21,673 nt of DNA from a virus, in IMG/VR virus record IMGVR_UViG_3300044646_000007, positions 1 through 21,673 of that record; one strand, 5' to 3'. Shown in pieces: positions 1 to 6,856 of the stretch. A model generated the notes under the pieces. It was not told where the DNA came from and did not search any database. It was given only the letters and a program-made list of their open reading frames with translations. Position 1 is the first letter of the stretch. The number at the start of each line of letters is the position of its first letter. Position numbers and translations under genes: made by a program.

Positions 1-1
1 A

Positions 2-1525
2 TTATTTCCTTGCTTTTGAAACTAATTTACCATTGACAATTTCAACGTCACCATTAATTAAGTCATTGTAAAATTTTGACTTATTGTAAAGCTCGTTTCC
101 TTCTTCAAATCCAATGTTATTTTTTTCCAAATAATCATTAAATTTTTGTTTTTTCTGCGCATCAGTTAATTTTTTATCATTTTTAATGTTGTTCATTTGA
201 ATTGCTCTTAATTCATATGCTTGATTCATAGCAGTATCAAATAAAGCCTTATTAAATGCTCCGTGTTCTGGATATTTTTGAATTAACTTATCCATGCCTA
301 GAGTGTAATCTTTTTGATGCTGCATCAAAACTTGAATATCACCAATAACTTTGCGAATTGCTGGATCAGTCTGCGCAACGGTTGCAACGGCATTTTGTGT
401 TTGCGCCAAATCGGCAGCAAATTTTCCGTTGCCGCTTGCGTTTTGGTGCATGACAAGTGATGCCAAAGATTTGTTTACAATTTCACGGGCTGCCGCTTTT
501 TGTTCGGCGGATGACAAACCCGCCAAACCAAGCGCCGATAATGCTTTATTTAACCTTTCACTGCCCACGCCAGTCATTGCTGCATCAAGATATGTTTCGA
601 CATTTCTAATATCTTTAAGCGCATTTTCTGCGTTAGTTAAACTGCCTTTCGTAGTCGTTACTTGTTCTTGCAAAGTTTTGTAATCATTTGGCCCTAAGCC
701 GCTACCAATTGGCGCTGTAATTGCTCGACCTTTTGGAATGTTTGTAACTGGCGTAGAAACAGCGCCTACTGATGGCGGCTCAACTCGCTGAACAGCGCCA
801 CCAGAAGGTTCTAATTCTCGTTGGAATGCTGGTAATTGTTCGGGCAAAACCCCAGTTTGAACAACATTGCCTCTTGAATCCAAAATGTTATACGTTGGAT
901 TACCAGCCGCATCTGTTGGCCCTTGAACAATTTGAGAACCCGGCTCCAAAGTTTTTGGTGCAAACAATACTGGCGCACCTCGTTTTTCTGGTGCGAATTC
1001 GCCAGATTGAATAAAGGTTTCTCCAGCGCCAGTTTTAACGCCTGTAAGTGTTCCAGTAAGAACTGGAGTTCTTGCTGCCTGATCTAAACCTTCAATATGC
1101 CGTTGTTTCAAAAACGTGCGTACTTGCGAAGGATCTTTTGTTGCCAAATCCAAATAAGGTGACAACAAACCAGTTACTTGTTCTTCTGGAATGCCTAAAT
1201 TTTTGCCAAGAGTTCTGCCGCGACTTTCAATTAATTCAATAAGTTTTGTTTTGTCAACGCGATTGGGATCTTGCTCTGCTTGCAAAATTAAAGGATCGTT
1301 AATTAATGAAATTTGACTGTCAGCAATAGCACGCATTCTTGACTGCGCAAGCGATTGTTGATCTGCTAATGTTTTTACTTTTGTTTGTTCTATTTGTTCG
1401 GGCAGAAGTTGTTTTTCAGCCTTGTACTGCTGTGCGCCGCGAACAAAATTAACTATCTCGCCCAGCGACATCCCTTGCACAGGCTTAACTTGTGTACCAA
1501 TTGGTTGAACTGATAAATCAGCCAT
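2..1525 (-). CDS. Putative internal virion / DNA ejection protein (gp20-position)
   Basis: A complete 507-aa gene: ATG at 1525, TAA at 4-2. I recognise no enzymatic motif. The N-terminal part (about residues 30-70) is rich in Q, K and E and probably helical. A middle section (about 150-280) is rich in P, G and T. The C-terminal half is alanine-rich helical (NKALSALGLAGLSSAEQ near residue 330) and then turns strongly K/N-rich. It follows the gp7-like gene by 3 bp, which is the place of P22 gp20 (471 aa), one of three proteins ejected with the DNA to cross the cell envelope. The assignment rests on position, length and helical, low-complexity character rather than on a motif. The last roughly 360 bases of the gene (window positions 1-360) are about 28% GC by hand count, far below its neighbours, which suggests a mosaic C terminus. 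Confidence 0.6.
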   Translation of the reverse strand: MADLSVQPIGTQVKPVQGMSLGEIVNFVRGAQQYKAEKQLLPEQIEQTKVKTLADQQSLAQSRMRAIADSQISLINDPLILQAEQDPNRVDKTKLIELIESRGRTLGKNLGIPEEQVTGLLSPYLDLATKDPSQVRTFLKQRHIEGLDQAARTPVLTGTLTGVKTGAGETFIQSGEFAPEKRGAPVLFAPKTLEPGSQIVQGPTDAAGNPTYNILDSRGNVVQTGVLPEQLPAFQRELEPSGGAVQRVEPPSVGAVSTPVTNIPKGRAITAPIGSGLGPNDYKTLQEQVTTTKGSLTNAENALKDIRNVETYLDAAMTGVGSERLNKALSALGLAGLSSAEQKAAAREIVNKSLASLVMHQNASGNGKFAADLAQTQNAVATVAQTDPAIRKVIGDIQVLMQHQKDYTLGMDKLIQKYPEHGAFNKALFDTAMNQAYELRAIQMNNIKNDKKLTDAQKKQKFNDYLEKNNIGFEEGNELYNKSKFYNDLINGDVEIVNGKLVSKARK

Positions 1526-1528
1526 TTT

Positions 1529-2152
1529 TTACCCCTTCATCAACTGATACATCATGTATTGATTGCCTAAATTACCCAATGCACCAGCGTACGCATTTGC
1601 TGCACCAATACCGCCAGCGCCAAGCGCAGTTGCGCCACCAATAGCCGCTTGCCCAATGTTGCCTGCGACGTTTTGCGCCATTTGACCTGTCTGGCCTTGC
1701 GCAACCTGACCGATGCCTGCAATGCCTGCTAGCGTGTTATAAATATTTGAACGCTGCGCTAAGACCTGCGGCATCGCCGTACTCATTGTGTAATCAATCG
1801 CAAACTTTTGCGCAGCTCGGTCAACATTCGACCCGCCGCCACCGACATTTGCCGTTTGTCGCGCAGCTCCCACGCCTTGCTTAATCGCAAAATCAAAACC
1901 GGGCAAACCTGAAATTTCCGCTTCAGTAACCGGTCGCGTTAAACTTGGCAATAACTCCCCGACCCTTGTAAGCGCACCATAGCCAGCTTCGCGGTAAGGT
2001 TTATATTGTTCGTTCTGGATGTCGAACATCTGCTTTTGCAGATCAGCAGCATAGCGAGTGGCTCCCGCCTGAGCTGCACCCGCGCTTTCAGCGGCGTTTG
2101 CCTGCATTCCAGCGCCTAATAAACCGCCGACTGCTGTGACTACGAATGTCAT
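1529..2152 (-). CDS. Putative DNA transfer (ejection) protein, gp7-like
   Basis: 207 aa. The first 30 residues are hydrophobic and small (TFVVTAVGGLLGAGMQANAA). They are followed by a Q/Y-rich amphipathic helix ending in EQYKPYREAGYGALTRVGE, and the last 70 residues are a G/A/Q-rich stretch. This plan (hydrophobic N terminus, YKPYREAG-type motif, glycine/alanine tail) is common in phage internal virion proteins that leave the capsid with the DNA. Length and position fit P22 gp7 (229 aa). The ATG overlaps the cupin gene's TGA by 4 bp, so translation is probably coupled. The N terminus could be removed on maturation, as happens for P22 gp7, but I see no decisive cleavage site. The ejection role is inferred from family pattern and synteny. 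Confidence 0.65.
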   Translation of the reverse strand: MTFVVTAVGGLLGAGMQANAAESAGAAQAGATRYAADLQKQMFDIQNEQYKPYREAGYGALTRVGELLPSLTRPVTEAEISGLPGFDFAIKQGVGAARQTANVGGGGSNVDRAAQKFAIDYTMSTAMPQVLAQRSNIYNTLAGIAGIGQVAQGQTGQMAQNVAGNIGQAAIGGATALGAGGIGAANAYAGALGNLGNQYMMYQLMKG

Positions 2153-2613
2153 GATGATTCCCCTTGTAATGCTTTCATCTCGCCAACAATTTGTTTTAAC
2201 TTGTTGCCAGAATCAAATAACGCCATCGGCTCAGGTTCTACTAATTCGGTTTCTATTTCGTCCAAATCGGTCTTGTCGGTCATGTGAACCGTAACCCCAA
2301 TGCTGTCTTGGGTCGCCAGCGTAATCCGCTTGGTTCCCGGCTGGCATTCCACCACGTCCCCAGCCTGCAATTTACGCATACCGCTTTCAGTCCATGCAAT
2401 TATCTCGCCTTTAGCGCATAGAAAAAAGTGCGGCTTTTTATGCACCTTGCCAACAATCAATGTGCCAGCAGGCCGGTAAACCCGCCGCAGATACATGCCC
2501 GGGCTAAAAAAATGCTCTGTCTCCAGCTCAACCTGCGGCATCTTGACCATTTCGGATTGCAGCCGGTCAATCTGGTCGCGCGTTGGCACTTGGTTAAGTA
2601 AATCAAGTTCCAT
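2149..2613 (-). CDS. Cupin-fold protein of the tail/ejection block
   Basis: 154 aa from ATG 2613; a TTG 9 bases upstream would give 157 aa and overlap the previous gene. Residues 40-112 read as one small cupin barrel. Alternating strands carry the pattern VGKVHKKPHFF (H58, H62), then KGE (E70) and LQAGDVVECQPGTKR, and end at VTVH (H110). The first cupin motif is partly kept, but the histidine of the usual PxGxxH second motif is missing, so metal binding is doubtful. An N-terminal helix (10-30) and an acidic C-terminal tail (115-130) flank the barrel. The gene sits between the tail-needle candidate and the gp7-like gene, where P22 carries gp14. A structural or assembly role seems more likely than catalysis. 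It is coupled to the downstream gene by a 4-bp overlap. Confidence 0.65.
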   Translation of the reverse strand: MELDLLNQVPTRDQIDRLQSEMVKMPQVELETEHFFSPGMYLRRVYRPAGTLIVGKVHKKPHFFLCAKGEIIAWTESGMRKLQAGDVVECQPGTKRITLATQDSIGVTVHMTDKTDLDEIETELVEPEPMALFDSGNKLKQIVGEMKALQGESS

Positions 2614-2614
2614 T

Positions 2615-3148
2615 TTAGACAATCGAAGTAATAATTCCGTTGGTTACTGTTACCACTTCCCCACTTTGTGCCGTAAACGATCCCGACACCCCAATATTCT
2701 GCGTGGACATCGTACCTAAGCCGGAAATGTCCGTGTTAGGAATTGTCGCCACGGCAGTAAATGGCGACGCTCCGTTTCCTTTTAAGTAACCAGTCAAGGT
2801 CGTGGCACCCGACCCGCCATTTCCTACAGGCAAGGTTCCGGTAATGTGCGTAGTCAGTCCCACCTTGCCGTAGAACGGCGCAGCGCCCACCCCGCCGGAC
2901 AGCAGCGCGTTGCCCGTAGCAACGTCTGCGAGCTGCGATAACGCCGCCGTCCCCGATGCGTACAGCAAATCACCTACGGTGTAGGTTGACTGCCCTGTGC
3001 CGCCGCTAGAGGCCGCTAATGGGACGTTTAGCGATAGCGTCAATAGTTGGGGTGCCTGTAGCCATAAAACCCACTCCCGCGCTGGTCGCCCCGTCGCCTG
3101 CTCAATAAACGGCGAATTCGGGAACCGGACGTTAGTGAGCATCACCAT
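2615..3148 (-). CDS. Short fibre / candidate tail needle protein
   Basis: 177 aa. The start ATG shares one base with the TAA of the gp10-like gene (TAATG). The first 35 residues form a distinct short segment with PFIEQATGRPAREWVLWL, an N-terminal type I associate with phage fibre proteins. After it come fibre repeats: GGTG, YTVGDLLYASG (residues 57-66), ALLSGGVGAAP and LPVGNGGSGATTLTGYLKG. The end, VTVTNGIITSIV, is the sort of beta-strand terminus seen in trimeric fibres. It directly follows the gp10-like gene, where P22 encodes gp26, the needle that plugs the tail and binds gp10 through its N terminus. This could therefore be the needle, but the long coiled coil of gp26 is not evident. A small accessory fibre is the alternative. 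Confidence 0.5.
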   Translation of the reverse strand: MVMLTNVRFPNSPFIEQATGRPAREWVLWLQAPQLLTLSLNVPLAASSGGTGQSTYTVGDLLYASGTAALSQLADVATGNALLSGGVGAAPFYGKVGLTTHITGTLPVGNGGSGATTLTGYLKGNGASPFTAVATIPNTDISGLGTMSTQNIGVSGSFTAQSGEVVTVTNGIITSIV

Positions 3149-4626
3149 TAGTTGTCACCCGCGCTGGCTTTAAGGTTCGCCGACACAATCACCGCTTTGA
3201 CCGGATCGCTTACCACCACCTCGAAAATACGATCTCGCGCCCAGCCCAGCCGCCGCCAAATGGCTCGGTTTGTGTACTGCCCCTGCCGTCCTATGCTGAC
3301 CCAATGCTCGTTTGACCATGTTGACCCGCCGTCATTTGACCAGCGCAGCATGGCCTGCGGGTTTTCGCCTTGTCCTAGTTGCGGGTTTAAGCCGACACCC
3401 GGCTCAAACTGAATTTGCAATTCTTCGAAAAATTGCCGCTGCAAATCGGTGGTCAAATGCGGACACCGGCGCAGCCTGCGAATCGGTGCCAAATTGTCTG
3501 TAAACCAATCTAGCCGCAGGCTGTATATGTAGCCATTAGCGTAGTCGCCGACAATACTTTTACCCGCAAATGACATGGCGCACTGACCACGGTGGCGCTC
3601 ATATTTGCCCGCCACCGGATTCCAAAATAGCCATTTAAACCACTGGCCGGTCGCTAAATCATACGCCCACGTCAAATTGATGGTCGGGAAGTTAATAACG
3701 TAAAACTCATGTCCTTCGATTTGTGTAGACCAAGCACGGGCATCCTCGACTATTTTGCCGACCAGCGTGTCCTCGACTGCGTGGTTTGATAGGCGCTGAA
3801 ATTCGTAGCCTTTCATCATGCCAATGGTTGCGGTTCCCAATGTGTCCCGCGCCAGAAACATAAAAGTTTCAGCAAAGCGAACGACGGAAAACGGCGCACC
3901 GCAGCCATTTTGTGAGCTGGTGCCGCTAACCCGCTGGAATGGAAACGTCACTAAGCCGGGTATCTGACTGCCGACATCAATCCAGACTTCGGTCGTAACT
4001 TCGCCCATTAAATACACTTGCCGGTGGTCAATAATCAACGCAACCAGCGTGTCGGGCGAACCGTCTTTTGCGCCATATAACCCAGTGGTGGACAACGGCG
4101 AACTAAGATCAGTAACCGCCCAGTTTTGCGTAAATGGCTCGTTGTAGGCGATATAGTTGTCAACCGTATCGACCATCGTCGCGCCCTGCCAATCCCCATC
4201 CGTATTTGGCAGGGTGGTGAATGTGTCATTCGCAAAATCGTAGTAATAGCGGTCTGGCCCATCCACAATGTACGCCATTAGACCGCCGGGAATCATTACG
4301 TTGTCGGTAATTGATACCGGCCCAGTGCTGGTATTAAGTGTGCCGACTTCCGTTGCGAATAAATTTGTGTCAAGTTTATAAACCTTGTCGCCGCACACCA
4401 CGATGGCATATTGCAGGCCAGACATAGCCCGCATCCCCCGCACCTCGGCCTCAGCTTCTAATTGCAGCTCTGGATACAGCCCCGGCGTTGGGTACAGCGC
4501 AACAATCGCCCGCTCGCCCTGTGTTTTAGTCGGGTCAATTTCAGGGTAAAAGTTAATGCACTCTTGGTCGTTCTGGTAGATTGACCGGGCAGTGTATGAA
4601 GCTCCTACAAAACCGAAGTCTGGCAT
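3148..4626 (-). CDS. Packaged DNA stabilization protein, P22 gp10-like tail hub
   Basis: 492 aa (P22 gp10 is 472). The N terminus has DFGFVGASYTARSIYQNDQE and then NFYPEID, followed by TPGLYPELQ, the opening I associate with the P22 gp10 / Phage_stabilise family. Repeated hydrophobic strand pairs such as GLQYAIVVCGDKVYKLD and GGLMAYIVDGPDRYYYDF fit a beta-propeller-like body, and the C-terminal region contains LRWSNDGGSTWSNEHW. In P22 this protein assembles under gp4 to close the portal channel after packaging and holds the needle. It lies 13 bp downstream of the gp4-like gene and overlaps the next gene by one base, matching the P22 order gp4-gp10-gp26. No damage or frameshift is visible. Confidence 0.88.
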   Translation of the reverse strand: MPDFGFVGASYTARSIYQNDQECINFYPEIDPTKTQGERAIVALYPTPGLYPELQLEAEAEVRGMRAMSGLQYAIVVCGDKVYKLDTNLFATEVGTLNTSTGPVSITDNVMIPGGLMAYIVDGPDRYYYDFANDTFTTLPNTDGDWQGATMVDTVDNYIAYNEPFTQNWAVTDLSSPLSTTGLYGAKDGSPDTLVALIIDHRQVYLMGEVTTEVWIDVGSQIPGLVTFPFQRVSGTSSQNGCGAPFSVVRFAETFMFLARDTLGTATIGMMKGYEFQRLSNHAVEDTLVGKIVEDARAWSTQIEGHEFYVINFPTINLTWAYDLATGQWFKWLFWNPVAGKYERHRGQCAMSFAGKSIVGDYANGYIYSLRLDWFTDNLAPIRRLRRCPHLTTDLQRQFFEELQIQFEPGVGLNPQLGQGENPQAMLRWSNDGGSTWSNEHWVSIGRQGQYTNRAIWRRLGWARDRIFEVVVSDPVKAVIVSANLKASAGDN

Positions 4627-4639
4627 AGTTGCTTACCTA

Positions 4640-5620
4640 TTAATTAAATCCACCGTCAAGAATAAACGCCGCATCTTTCGGCCTGCCGGTCATCAATACG
4701 TCTGGGTATTTGCTGACCTGTGGCGGCTTCATGTTTGTGCGCTTGACTGTTGCTTTTGCCTGCGCAGCATACGCCGAAATTTGGCCGATTTGAACCTGAT
4801 TGACTTTGCCGTACATAGGCATCATGCGCTCGGCCAAGCACCACCGCAGGCACATATTGTAGCCCTGCGGAAATTGCATTGACCCGTACAAATCCCCAAA
4901 CTCGCGGAAAATTGTGTTGGTGAATAAGTGCATTTCACCCTGCGATGGATTCGGCCACAAGTAGATAGTTCCCAGCAGCTCAGACGGCTGGTAATACAGC
5001 GCCTTCGGCCACGGGCCGTTGAGCGTTTTTAGGCCGATAGATTCGTATTCCTCAAGGCTCAAAATTGTGATCGGATAGTCCAGACCGCCGCCATAGATCG
5101 GCACCCCGTTGCTGGTGGTATTAACCCGCACAAAAGCGCTATCAATGCTTAATGGGCGTTCATAGTAAGAATCAATAATCTCATCAACGACCGGCGTTAT
5201 ATGGGCGCGGCTAACCGTATAGGTGCCGCCTTCGTTGACGTTGCCGCCTGCGCCTGTAGTAAAGCCGACAATCGTGGTGCCGGGTAGCACCCCGTTGCCG
5301 GTTAGCGTCATGCCAATAGTGATCGCACCTTTTAATACGCCGTCATTAGGCACGGTCAGGGTAGTGCCTGAAATCGACCCAATAAACCGCGCCGATACGT
5401 TACCCGCTGGGCCTATGGTGTATTGCACCTGATTCTGGACGCAGGGAAACACAATCTCGGTGCGATAAAACACCATCATGTTTTCGTTAGACCACTGCGC
5501 CAACATGTCGTTCAGCATGTCCAGCCCGTCTTGCGCTTCGGCGGCAGTCGGGTTTTCGCCAGCAGCCAATGCGCCAATATCTTTCATGGCGCGGCTAATG
5601 ATGTCGAGAGGCGTTGTCAT
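4640..5620 (-). CDS. Packaged DNA stabilization protein / head completion, P22 gp4-like with inserted module
   Basis: 326 aa. The N terminus, PLDIISRAMKDIGALAAGE then LDMLNDMLAQWSNENMM, and the C-terminal half (ILSLEEYESIGLKTLNGP, ALYYQPSE, GTIYLWPNP, NMCLRWCLAERMMP) fit the gp4 / tail accessory factor family that binds the portal ring and is the first neck protein added after packaging. P22 gp4 is only 166 aa. Residues about 78-143 (bases 5192-5389) carry an extra beta-type module with GSISGTTLTV, GMTLTGNGV, PGTTI and GGTYTVS, a pattern I know from phage fibre and surface proteins. It sits between VQYTIGPAG and YYERPLSID, which would normally be continuous. The SD (AAGGAATC) precedes the ATG at a usual distance, and the gp10-like gene follows after 13 bp. 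Confidence 0.85.
   Translation of the reverse strand: MTTPLDIISRAMKDIGALAAGENPTAAEAQDGLDMLNDMLAQWSNENMMVFYRTEIVFPCVQNQVQYTIGPAGNVSARFIGSISGTTLTVPNDGVLKGAITIGMTLTGNGVLPGTTIVGFTTGAGGNVNEGGTYTVSRAHITPVVDEIIDSYYERPLSIDSAFVRVNTTSNGVPIYGGGLDYPITILSLEEYESIGLKTLNGPWPKALYYQPSELLGTIYLWPNPSQGEMHLFTNTIFREFGDLYGSMQFPQGYNMCLRWCLAERMMPMYGKVNQVQIGQISAYAAQAKATVKRTNMKPPQVSKYPDVLMTGRPKDAAFILDGGFN
5192..5389 (-). other. Inserted fibre-type beta module inside the gp4-like gene
   Basis: An in-frame segment of about 66 codons. The encoded residues follow the pattern GSISGTTLTV, then ITIGMTLTGNGV, PGTTIVGF, a TGAGG turn, and GGTYTVS. The surrounding gp4-type sequence resumes on both sides. Boundaries are approximate because they are set by eye from where the family pattern stops and restarts. 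Confidence 0.6.
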
Positions 5621-5652
5621 GTTTGATTCCTTCGATTAATTACAGCAAATCG

Positions 5653-6342
5653 TTATTCCCAAATAATGTTAATGGTGCCAGCATCGAAGGTGTCAGACGG
5701 TGAGCCTGTTGCACTAGCAATAACACGAACTCTATCTAATGTGCCTGAAAGTGAAATAGACCCTGCGCTGTTCATAATCTGAGCACCTGCGCTTGAATCA
5801 TTCAAAATACCATTAGAAACCCAAGAATTTGCTGATGGGTTTAGTATCGTCAACCTAACCGCACCATGCCAAAGTGAGGTACTAGCACTATTGTATGCAC
5901 AACCAAACCCTGTAGTAACAGCCGAGTACCCCACATAATTACTTGCGCCGCTTAAATACCCACTAATTGTGTAGGAACCTGAGCCAATTTGAACTTGAAT
6001 AACCCCAGTACTACTTGCGCTGACACCCTGAAACATCACAATAATTTGTTTAGCGTATGATGGGATGCCTGTAAATTCAACGCTGGTTCCGCTGGTGGAC
6101 GCAACCGCAGTACCAGACACCAGAACCCCACTCACACCACTCACCGCAACCGTGCCCGTACCATCGGGCAGCGTGATTGTTCTATTCGACGCAACAGACG
6201 TAGGTGCAATCAGGCGCACATAATTCGACCCGTTGTCGGTATCCTCAAACAAATCAAGGTAAGTCGGCGTTGTGGAATTAGCCGCAATTAGCGATCCCGT
6301 GCCGGTGTCTATTCCTGTAGTTCCGTTGATGACGACGGTCAT
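5653..6342 (-). CDS. Tail fibre / receptor-binding-like structural protein
   Basis: 229 aa. The N terminus (about 5-70) is a fibre-shaft style segment with GTTGIDTGTGS, NYVRLIAPTSVASNRTITL (residues 41-59) and PDGTGTV. From residue 80 there is a compact beta domain beginning SGTAVASTSGTSVEFTGI and continuing with KQIIVMFQGVS and VQVQ-type strands; it ends in INIIWE at the C terminus. Both segments are patterns I know from phage fibre and adhesin proteins, where the C-terminal domain is probably the receptor-contacting tip. It is the last gene of the fibre cassette and directly precedes the gp4-like gene. An adhesin role is inferred. There is no enzymatic motif. Confidence 0.65.
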   Translation of the reverse strand: MTVVINGTTGIDTGTGSLIAANSTTPTYLDLFEDTDNGSNYVRLIAPTSVASNRTITLPDGTGTVAVSGVSGVLVSGTAVASTSGTSVEFTGIPSYAKQIIVMFQGVSASSTGVIQVQIGSGSYTISGYLSGASNYVGYSAVTTGFGCAYNSASTSLWHGAVRLTILNPSANSWVSNGILNDSSAGAQIMNSAGSISLSGTLDRVRVIASATGSPSDTFDAGTINIIWE

Positions 6343-6344
6343 TA

Positions 6345-6578
6345 TTAAACCCCCAACGCTGCTTTAATCTCTTCCGGTGTAGCGGCTGCGTCGATCTGCT
6401 CTTGTATCGTTGCGTATTTGTCTCTGATTGCCTGCCGCGCAGCTTCGGCTGCTTGTGCATCTACGCCGGGAATCTGTTTCATGATGACTTCATCATGCGG
6501 TTTGAACTCTTCCGCACGGGCAGCACGACGCATGTCATGGGCTACTGTTTTAGCCTTGTCGATGTTGACGACAATCAT
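6345..6578 (-). CDS. Small helical phage protein next to fibre genes
   Basis: 77 aa, ATG overlapping the previous gene's stop by 4 bp. The sequence is mostly charged helix (KAKTVAHDMRRAARAEEF, QAAEAARQAIRDKYATIQEQ) and ends in a short ATPEEIKAALGV helix. This is the look of small phage proteins that commonly accompany tail fibre genes. Such proteins are sometimes annotated as fibre assembly or DUF4376-like, but I cannot confirm a family. It forms a coupled pair with the 87-aa gene before it. A chaperone or assembly role for the fibres is a guess from context. Confidence 0.6.
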   Translation of the reverse strand: MIVVNIDKAKTVAHDMRRAARAEEFKPHDEVIMKQIPGVDAQAAEAARQAIRDKYATIQEQIDAAATPEEIKAALGV

Positions 6579-6838
6579 TCTGTTACCTCCGCTTCTTTCG
6601 GTGCAAACTCATTGCTGTCTGCGCCTACGCCATCCGGCTCATCAATTACCGCTTCCCATGCATTACGGAAAGTGCGGTCGATTGGGATGTCATCGGTTGT
6701 GACGATCTTGTACGGCTTGCCAGCAGGCACGTCTTTGTCTGCGATTTCTTGAATCGTGCGCTTTGCCAAGCACTCAGGCGTTGGAATCAGAATTGATACA
6801 CCGCCATCGTCGTTTTGATAAATAATTCTCTGGTTCAT
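6575..6838 (-). CDS. Small conserved phage protein in the fibre cassette
   Basis: 87 aa. It opens with NQRIIYQNDDGGVSILIP, then KDVPAGKPYKIVTTDDIP and DRTFRNAWEAVI, and ends with an acidic tail. I recognise this layout as a recurrent small phage protein found beside tail fibre genes in many tailed phages, with no established function. The ATG has an SD (AAAGG) lying in the 18-bp sequence that is repeated upstream at 7855-7872. It follows the 323-aa fibre gene by 9 bp and overlaps the next gene by 4 bp. Confidence 0.65.
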   Translation of the reverse strand: MNQRIIYQNDDGGVSILIPTPECLAKRTIQEIADKDVPAGKPYKIVTTDDIPIDRTFRNAWEAVIDEPDGVGADSNEFAPKEAEVTE

Positions 6839-6856
6839 GGTTGACCTTTAACGGAA
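6833..6856. repeat. Direct repeat copy 1 at fibre gene end / small gene start
   Basis: On the plus strand this is GTTCATGGTTGACCTTTA, then one mismatched base, then CGGAA. It matches 7855-7878 in 23 of 24 positions. On the coding strand it spans the last codons and stop of a fibre gene, the SD and the start ATG-AAC of the next frame. Confidence 0.85.

Noticed and set aside
1227-1255. TTGACA within the left-most gene as a promoter
   Set aside because: At 17-bp spacing the -10 candidate is TTAATT with only 3 of 6 matches, and it lies in AT-rich coding sequence where such matches are expected by chance.
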